Origin: JAXHUM01 sp034189325
Lineage (GTDB): Bacteria > Desulfobacterota > DSM-4660 > Desulfatiglandales > Desulfatiglandaceae
NCBI GenBank assembly: GCA_034189325.1
Contig: JAXHUM010000087.1
Location: forward strand, 1 to 28,652
Reading direction: 5' to 3'
Length of the DNA stretch: 28,652 bases
Shown here: piece by piece, positions 24,223-28,652 of the stretch
Position numbering within the stretch: the first letter of the stretch is position 1
Layout: the number at the start of each line of letters is the position of its first letter
Translations under genes and position numbers: made by a program
The notes under the pieces: generated by a model
Databases searched by the model: none
The model's input: the letters and a program-made list of their open reading frames with translations, nothing else
What the model was told of the DNA's origin: nothing

Positions 24223-26544
24223 CTATCCCGACCCTGGGCCCCCCACCTCAATCTCGCTCAAGATGGCACGCGCCTCCTCGGCCTTATCAAAGCTATCGTC
24301 GAGAGCGAGAGACTTCTGAAGGAATTTTCTCGCCTTGTCCGGATTGCTGTTCTTGTAATAGGCCATGCCCAAGTGATAGTTGATGACGGGATTGTCAGGT
24401 TCCCGTGAAAGGCTATCTTCAAATTCAGCTATAGCGCTCAGATAACGGCCTTTAAGATAATACAACCAACCGAGGGTGTCCATAACAGAAGCGTTGTTGG
24501 GCATCTTCTCCTTGGCGATCTGAGCAAAACCGAGGGCCTCGTCAATATTACCTCCGCCCTCCACCAGATTCCAGGCCAGATTATTGGCTGCCGGGGCAAA
24601 ATCCGGTCTTATCTCTAAGGCCTTCCGGTAATATGTCTCGGCCTTTTTCCTCTCCTTCTGTTGATCATGGATACTTCCCAGGGCCATGTATCCCGCCACA
24701 TAGTCCGGATTTTTCTCCAAGACAGCTTCATACTGCGCAATGGCCTGTTCCGGATTTCCCTCCTTTATGTATATCCGTGCCAGCAGAACATAGGGGGCAA
24801 TCATGTTGGGGTCTGCTTTTATAGCCTCCTCAAAATGACCCTTTGCCTTTTTCAGGTCTTTTTGGACCATGAAGACCCTCCCCTCCAAGTATTGGATAAA
24901 GGCGATTCGAACTGGACTCCCCTGGTTCTTCTTTTTCATATCTTCACACGCCCTGATGGCCTTGTTATACTCCTTGTCCCGAACATAGATGTCTACCAGA
25001 TACCCCAAGGCATCTGTCCTGATTGGATCTAGTGCCATCGCCTTCTTGAACAGATCCAGGGCCTTCTCCTTTCTCTTGGCAAGGTTATGCACAAGACCCA
25101 GCTTGACGTAGCCTGGGCTGTAATCCGGTGCCTGCTTCACCACTTCGGCAAAGGCCTCTTCCGCCCCTTTGATGTCACGGGCCAATAAGTTGAGATTGCC
25201 CTTTAACATCATGACCTGAATGTTTGTAGGCGCTATTTTTTCGGCGGCCTCTACCTGCTGTCTTGCCGGGGTCTGGTTTCTTGTTCGCAGATAGTATTCC
25301 GCCAGTATTAGCCTGGCATCCAATAGGCCCGGCTTAAGCTCCAATGCCTTCAGGAGATCCTGCTCCCCTAATTTGGCATCCCCTTTGCCCAGAAGACTCA
25401 TGCCCTTATAATAGAAGGCCATGGCATTTCCCGGGTAATCCCTGACGACCCGGTCGAAGATATCATGGGCACCGGTATAATTCTTATGAATGAGAAAAAT
25501 CCTCCCTTTCAATAGATTTGCCCTCAAATGACCGGGGGCCTTCTCAAGGACTTTGTCCGCGGCCTGCTCAGATGCCTTTATCTGCTTGAAATCAAAATGC
25601 AACTGGGCGATAGCCGCAAGGATATCGAGATCATCTTTCTTGGCCTCGGCAGCCCTTTTAAAATATTCAAGGGCCTTGTCATAAGATTTCCTTCTGACGT
25701 AATAGGCCCCCAGGCTCATGAGAGAAGAGACGTCTTCCTTTGGGGCTACATCCAGCGCTAAGAGGTAGGTTTTCTCCGCCAGGTCCCAATTTTTTCGGCT
25801 CTCGTAAAAGCGGGCAAGGATGACCAGCTTCCGATGTTTGGTGCCTGGGGCCTTAACCATGTTTTTGAGCTCCGACTCGGCTTCAGCCCATTTACCTCTC
25901 CCGGCGTAGCTGCGAGACATCTCAACATAGGGAAGGTTCGACTCCGGATTTATCATCATAGCCCTTCGATAGGCATTCTCCGCCTTGTCATATTCTCCTC
26001 TAAGGGTGAACAATCGGCCGAGAGAGAGAAAGGTCGTGAGACGTTTGGGATCCAATGAAGATGCCCTTTCAAGGGTGACAATAGCAGCGGCAATATCCTT
26101 TTCCTGGACCTGAGCGCCTGCAAGAAGTTCAAGGGCATCAACGTTGTCGGGCGTTTTAGCCAGGACCTGTTCCGCCTTTTCTCTTGCCTCTTTGGTCTTT
26201 TTTCCCAGAAGCAGCATCCGACCCAACTTGGTCTGGGCGTTCAAGTTATCAGGGTTGGCGGATACGGCCTGGGAAAAGGCCTGGAATGCCTCTCGAGGCT
26301 GCTTCAGTTTCAGATAGCTTTCCCCAAGCTCGTAATAGGCCTCATCATTTTTGGGATTCAGTTGAACGACATTCCTCAGTTCAATCACTGCTTCCTTTAA
26401 CTTCCCCTCTTCAATATATTGCTCAGCCCTTTGAAGATGTCTGGCCTCTTTTTCTTCTTTACTGGCGCAATGGGCCGCAAGGCCCAACATAGACAAGACA
26501 AAGACAATCAACAACGACTTGTTCTTCCATCCACGGGATTCCAT
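24223..26544 (-). CDS. large TPR-repeat envelope protein, likely lipoprotein (resembles exosortase-system PrsT-type)
   Basis: The 773-aa protein has an N-terminal signal sequence (LLIVFVLSMLGLAAHCASKE) and then about 20 tetratricopeptide units (for example EYDKAENAYRRAMMINPESN, AKGHFEEAIKADPNMIAPYV, AETYYRKALEIRPDFA). It resembles the PEP-CTERM/exosortase TPR lipoprotein family, though no exosortase is in the window. A cysteine sits at position 26 but is preceded by H (AAHC), an atypical lipobox, so lipidation is uncertain. The ATG at 26544 follows GAGAGGA by 4 nt; an upstream start at 26577 lies before the ribosome binding site. It is convergent with the kinase gene with only 42 bp between them, and is driven by a perfect sigma70 promoter. 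Confidence 0.88.
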   Translation of the reverse strand: MESRGWKNKSLLIVFVLSMLGLAAHCASKEEKEARHLQRAEQYIEEGKLKEAVIELRNVVQLNPKNDEAYYELGESYLKLKQPREAFQAFSQAVSANPDNLNAQTKLGRMLLLGKKTKEAREKAEQVLAKTPDNVDALELLAGAQVQEKDIAAAIVTLERASSLDPKRLTTFLSLGRLFTLRGEYDKAENAYRRAMMINPESNLPYVEMSRSYAGRGKWAEAESELKNMVKAPGTKHRKLVILARFYESRKNWDLAEKTYLLALDVAPKEDVSSLMSLGAYYVRRKSYDKALEYFKRAAEAKKDDLDILAAIAQLHFDFKQIKASEQAADKVLEKAPGHLRANLLKGRIFLIHKNYTGAHDIFDRVVRDYPGNAMAFYYKGMSLLGKGDAKLGEQDLLKALELKPGLLDARLILAEYYLRTRNQTPARQQVEAAEKIAPTNIQVMMLKGNLNLLARDIKGAEEAFAEVVKQAPDYSPGYVKLGLVHNLAKRKEKALDLFKKAMALDPIRTDALGYLVDIYVRDKEYNKAIRACEDMKKKNQGSPVRIAFIQYLEGRVFMVQKDLKKAKGHFEEAIKADPNMIAPYVLLARIYIKEGNPEQAIAQYEAVLEKNPDYVAGYMALGSIHDQQKERKKAETYYRKALEIRPDFAPAANNLAWNLVEGGGNIDEALGFAQIAKEKMPNNASVMDTLGWLYYLKGRYLSAIAEFEDSLSREPDNPVINYHLGMAYYKNSNPDKARKFLQKSLALDDSFDKAEEARAILSEIEVGGPGSG

Positions 26545-26616
26545 ACGATCCTCTCTTGTGTGGTTGCATAATTCCAAGCAAAAACAAATACCGAATAATT
26601 CTTAATTTTAACTAAA

Positions 26617-26645
26617 ATTATATGGTTTATCCCCTTTCCTGTCAA
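26617..26645 (-). promoter_or_regulatory. perfect-consensus sigma70 promoter of the TPR protein gene
   Basis: On the minus strand TTGACA (26640-26645), a 17-nt spacer and TATAAT (26617-26622) match consensus at all 12 positions. The leader to the ATG at 26544 would be about 65 nt. Such full matches are rare and predict strong, little-regulated expression. Confidence 0.8.
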
Positions 26646-26918
26646 ATCCATATAACAGGGGACAAAGGACCGTGAGGATATCTCCATAGTTTTTGCGCTA
26701 CCAATCCTTCACTCTTGCCCCTCCAAGCATTAAAAGATGGATCTCTACAATGGACAAATCATTACTTAAAAGAGCCTGAAATCGTTAAGTTAGTTTACAG
26801 CTGTCAAGTTTCCTTACAGCCCAGTGACCTCAAAGCAATTCTGCGAACCCCATCCATCATTGATTTATCCTCCATAATTCCAATTACTTATCGTCTGACC
26901 CAGAAATATCTACTTAAA

Positions 26919-26934
26919 TGGCATGTGCCTTGCT
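26919..26934 (+). promoter_or_regulatory. sigma54 (RpoN)-type -24/-12 promoter for the prepilin genes
   Basis: TGGCATGTGCCTTGCT matches the sigma54 consensus TGGCAC-N5-TTGCW at nearly all fixed positions, with GG and GC exactly 10 nt apart. It ends 61 bp before the first prepilin ATG. RpoN control of type IV pilus genes is known in other bacteria; here an enhancer-binding activator would be needed and was not seen. Confidence 0.65.
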
Positions 26935-26995
26935 TAATCAATGGCTCGAAAGAATGTTTTGGCAATAACAATCTCAAGGAACAGGACAGGGTCGA

Positions 26996-27559
26996 ATGAA
27001 AAACATGACAATCTCACAAAAGAACGCAAGCGGTTTTACTCTGATCGAGTTGATGGTAGGGATCGCGATCCTGGCGATTCTCGCTGGCTTAGCCGTGCCC
27101 GCCTTTTCTACCTGGGCGCCCAATTACCGGCTCAAGAACGCTTCGAGCGACCTCTATTCGAATATCCAGGCGGCACGAATGAGAGCGATCCAGAATGGCG
27201 CTGATTACGCCATCATCTTTGACACGGGCGGATCCTCTTATTATATGGCCAATGATCCAGGAGGAGATACCACCTGGGGCACAGCGGATGATGAGAGGGA
27301 TGAAACCGTGAATCTTTCGGATTACGGCAGCAATGTCCAGTTCGGCTCTGGAAGCGCCGGTAGCGACTGGAAAGGCGATGCCATAGAGGCCGATGGAGTC
27401 AGCTACTCGAACAACCGGGTTTTGTTTACCTCTCGGGGGATGAGCGGAGCAGGAACCGTGTTTTTGGATCATGTCAACAATGACAGGGCCTATGCCGTCA
27501 CCACGACTATTGCCGGGGCAGCTCGCTTGCGACAGTTTCTAAACGGAGGATGGGAGTAG
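26996..27559 (+). CDS. fimT: type IV prepilin-like protein, GspH/FimT family
   Basis: This 187-aa minor pseudopilin or pilin has a short basic leader (MKNMTISQKNASG) and the cleavage and methylation site G13/F14 with E18 at +5 (GFTLIELMVGIAILAILAGL). A hydrophobic helix follows, and then the GspH/FimT-type pattern YRLKNASSDLYSNIQAARMR. The C-terminal globular part carries an acidic stretch (DPGGDTTWGTADDERD) that could bind calcium. The partner leader peptidase and assembly ATPase are not in the window. The ribosome binding site is weak (ACAGGACAGGG region). It leads an operon with the pilW-like gene 69 bp on; no pilV-like gene lies between. Confidence 0.9.
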   Translation: MKNMTISQKNASGFTLIELMVGIAILAILAGLAVPAFSTWAPNYRLKNASSDLYSNIQAARMRAIQNGADYAIIFDTGGSSYYMANDPGGDTTWGTADDERDETVNLSDYGSNVQFGSGSAGSDWKGDAIEADGVSYSNNRVLFTSRGMSGAGTVFLDHVNNDRAYAVTTTIAGAARLRQFLNGGWE

Positions 27560-27628
27560 AAAGCCTTCTCTCTTTTCTTGAGATGATTTAGTTCTCCTAA
27601 CGATTTCTACACTATTTTTGAGGATCTC

Positions 27629-28609
27629 ATGATGAACAATAAGCGTTTAAAAAATCACCAAGGCTTCACCATGGTTGAGCTTGTCGTGGCCGTAGCCCTC
27701 TCCGGCGTTGTTATGGCCGGCACTTATATGGCCTATCAATCGCAACACAGGTCCTACCGCACACAGGTCGAGGTCTCGGCCATGCAGCACAATGTAAGAA
27801 TTGCCCATATGGTTATAGAGCGAGATGTCAGAACGGCCGGCTCCCAGGTCGATCCTTCAGAGGCCTTTGAGATCGGCACGATCAATATGGATATGAACGG
27901 TGACGGCGACCTTGATGACACTGAAGACACGATCGACACCAACAATGACCCCAATCATGGCGGAGCAGACGCGGTCTTTGTCAGATATTCCGAAGGGGGT
28001 GTACCGATCACAGATTACAATGGGGCCGCCAAGAATGTATGGTTCTGCACGCCCTCCGGGATTGAGGACGGCGATGTTCTCCTCCTTGTCAACGCAGACG
28101 GCAGCCAATACCGCACCATCGAGGCGACAGCAATTTCAGAGACAGGGGTGGCCACGGCGGAGTGTCCGGGTGGTCAGGATAGGGTCAACTTTTCTCCCGG
28201 TCTTTCGCCTATCAACAGTCCTTTGGGTCTGAGTCAAGATTACATCGGAGGCATGGCGTTTAAGTCGATCCAACACTGTTATTTCATCAATACCGATTGC
28301 GACGGAGACGGCGACACCGAGGACCCCTGTCTAATGATGACGGAAAACTTCACCAACCCCCAGATTGTTGTGGAGGGGATCGAAGATCTTCAGATCGTCT
28401 ACACCATGGATGACGATTCCGAAACCACGGCGCCTGCAAATATAGAGGATATTCGAGGCGTCCGGATCACTACGCTTGCCAGGACAACCAAACAATTCCC
28501 CTCCTTTTCCGGCCGCCGGCCGCTCATAGAAGATCATCCTGCAGGCGGCCCGGACAGATTCAGGAGAAAACCCCTGGCAGGGTCGGTTAAGGTGAGGAAT
28601 CTGTTTTAG
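27629..28609 (+). CDS. pilW: type IV prepilin-like protein, PilW family, with EF-hand-like loop
   Basis: The 326-aa minor prepilin has leader residues 1-12, cleavage before F13 and Glu at +5 (E17) in GFTMVELVVAVALSGVVMAG. RIAHMVIERDVRTAGSQ is the usual PilW segment after the helix. Residues 88-99, DMNGDGDLDDTE, form a textbook 12-residue EF-hand loop (ligands at 1, 3, 5, 7, 12; Gly at 6; Leu at 8), and NTDCDGDGDTED later in the protein is a second Asp-rich calcium-like motif. PilW family members often end with a VKVRNL tail, present here. The start ATG at 27629 follows GAGG by 5 nt; 27632 is an equal alternative. The operon continues beyond the window. Confidence 0.9.
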   Translation: MMNNKRLKNHQGFTMVELVVAVALSGVVMAGTYMAYQSQHRSYRTQVEVSAMQHNVRIAHMVIERDVRTAGSQVDPSEAFEIGTINMDMNGDGDLDDTEDTIDTNNDPNHGGADAVFVRYSEGGVPITDYNGAAKNVWFCTPSGIEDGDVLLLVNADGSQYRTIEATAISETGVATAECPGGQDRVNFSPGLSPINSPLGLSQDYIGGMAFKSIQHCYFINTDCDGDGDTEDPCLMMTENFTNPQIVVEGIEDLQIVYTMDDDSETTAPANIEDIRGVRITTLARTTKQFPSFSGRRPLIEDHPAGGPDRFRRKPLAGSVKVRNLF

Positions 28610-28652
28610 GGCTTTTGATGGTACAGTTTGCCATGACACTATTTGAGGAAGA
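28610..28652 (+). other. start region of the next pilus-operon gene (cut by window edge)
   Basis: After the pilW-like stop, the sequence ends in TTGAGGAAGA, a good ribosome binding site. The next gene, by family order likely pilX- or pilY1-like, should begin just outside. Nothing more can be said. Confidence 0.35.

Noticed and set aside
1..28652. CRISPR arrays, tRNA/rRNA genes, insertion sequences, prophage
   Set aside because: No regularly spaced repeats, no transposase or integrase features and no recognisable structural RNA were found by reading.

Overview
The window looks like part of a scaffold from an anaerobic Desulfobacterota (deltaproteobacterial) genome. This is inferred from protein families only; no rRNA or tRNA was found. 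The indicators are 2-hydroxyacyl-CoA dehydratase / ATP-dependent benzoyl-CoA-reductase-type genes with an ASKHA activase, a stand-alone MTHFR C-terminal (MetV-like) protein, a biotin-domain-free pyruvate carboxylase B / transcarboxylase 5S-type protein, a DUF3795 protein, an exosortase-type TPR protein and type IV prepilins. A run of 100 Ns (4806-4905) is a scaffold join, so the true distance there is unknown.

Layout. (1) 1-3712, minus strand: two dehydratase/reductase subunits (378 and 467 aa) followed by their 262-aa activase. Order and sizes resemble bzdN-bzdO-bzdP of bzd-type benzoyl-CoA reductases; a further subunit could lie beyond the left edge. (2) 3713-5527: a graveyard. It holds a substrate-binding protein gene broken by two stops and two frameshifts, the assembly gap, and a remnant that fuses the first 57 codons of a 378-aa-type subunit to the last ~28 codons of a 467-aa-type subunit. 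(3) 5528-10656, minus strand: a compact housekeeping operon xseA-xseB-ispA-dxs-tlyA (exonuclease VII, then isoprenoid precursor synthesis, then an rRNA methyltransferase). tlyA is one base out of frame just after its expected start. (4) 10657-13537, plus strand: the carboxyltransferase gene and the MetV-like gene, each behind a good sigma70-type promoter. (5) 13615-19718: a UMF1-type MFS permease, an MscS channel, a DUF3795 protein, a broken small gene, and a pepA-SDR operon. (6) 20154-26544: a CsgG-domain lipoprotein with an adjoining membrane Ser/Thr kinase carrying extracytoplasmic TPRs, convergent with a large TPR protein that is read from a perfect-consensus sigma70 promoter. (7) 26919-28652: a sigma54-type promoter followed by fimT/gspH-like and pilW-like prepilin genes; the minor pilin operon runs off the right edge.

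How the genes fit together. Region 1 would perform two-electron, ATP-driven reductive or dehydration chemistry on an acyl-CoA, possibly an aromatic one. The decayed binding protein and chimeric remnant next to it show that a second, related cassette once existed and collapsed by deletion. Region 6 is the best candidate for a poorly described system: an outer-membrane CsgG-like lipoprotein co-transcribed with a transmembrane kinase whose periplasmic part is all TPRs, beside a third TPR envelope protein and pilus genes. This suggests envelope-assembly sensing, but that role is inference from domains and adjacency.
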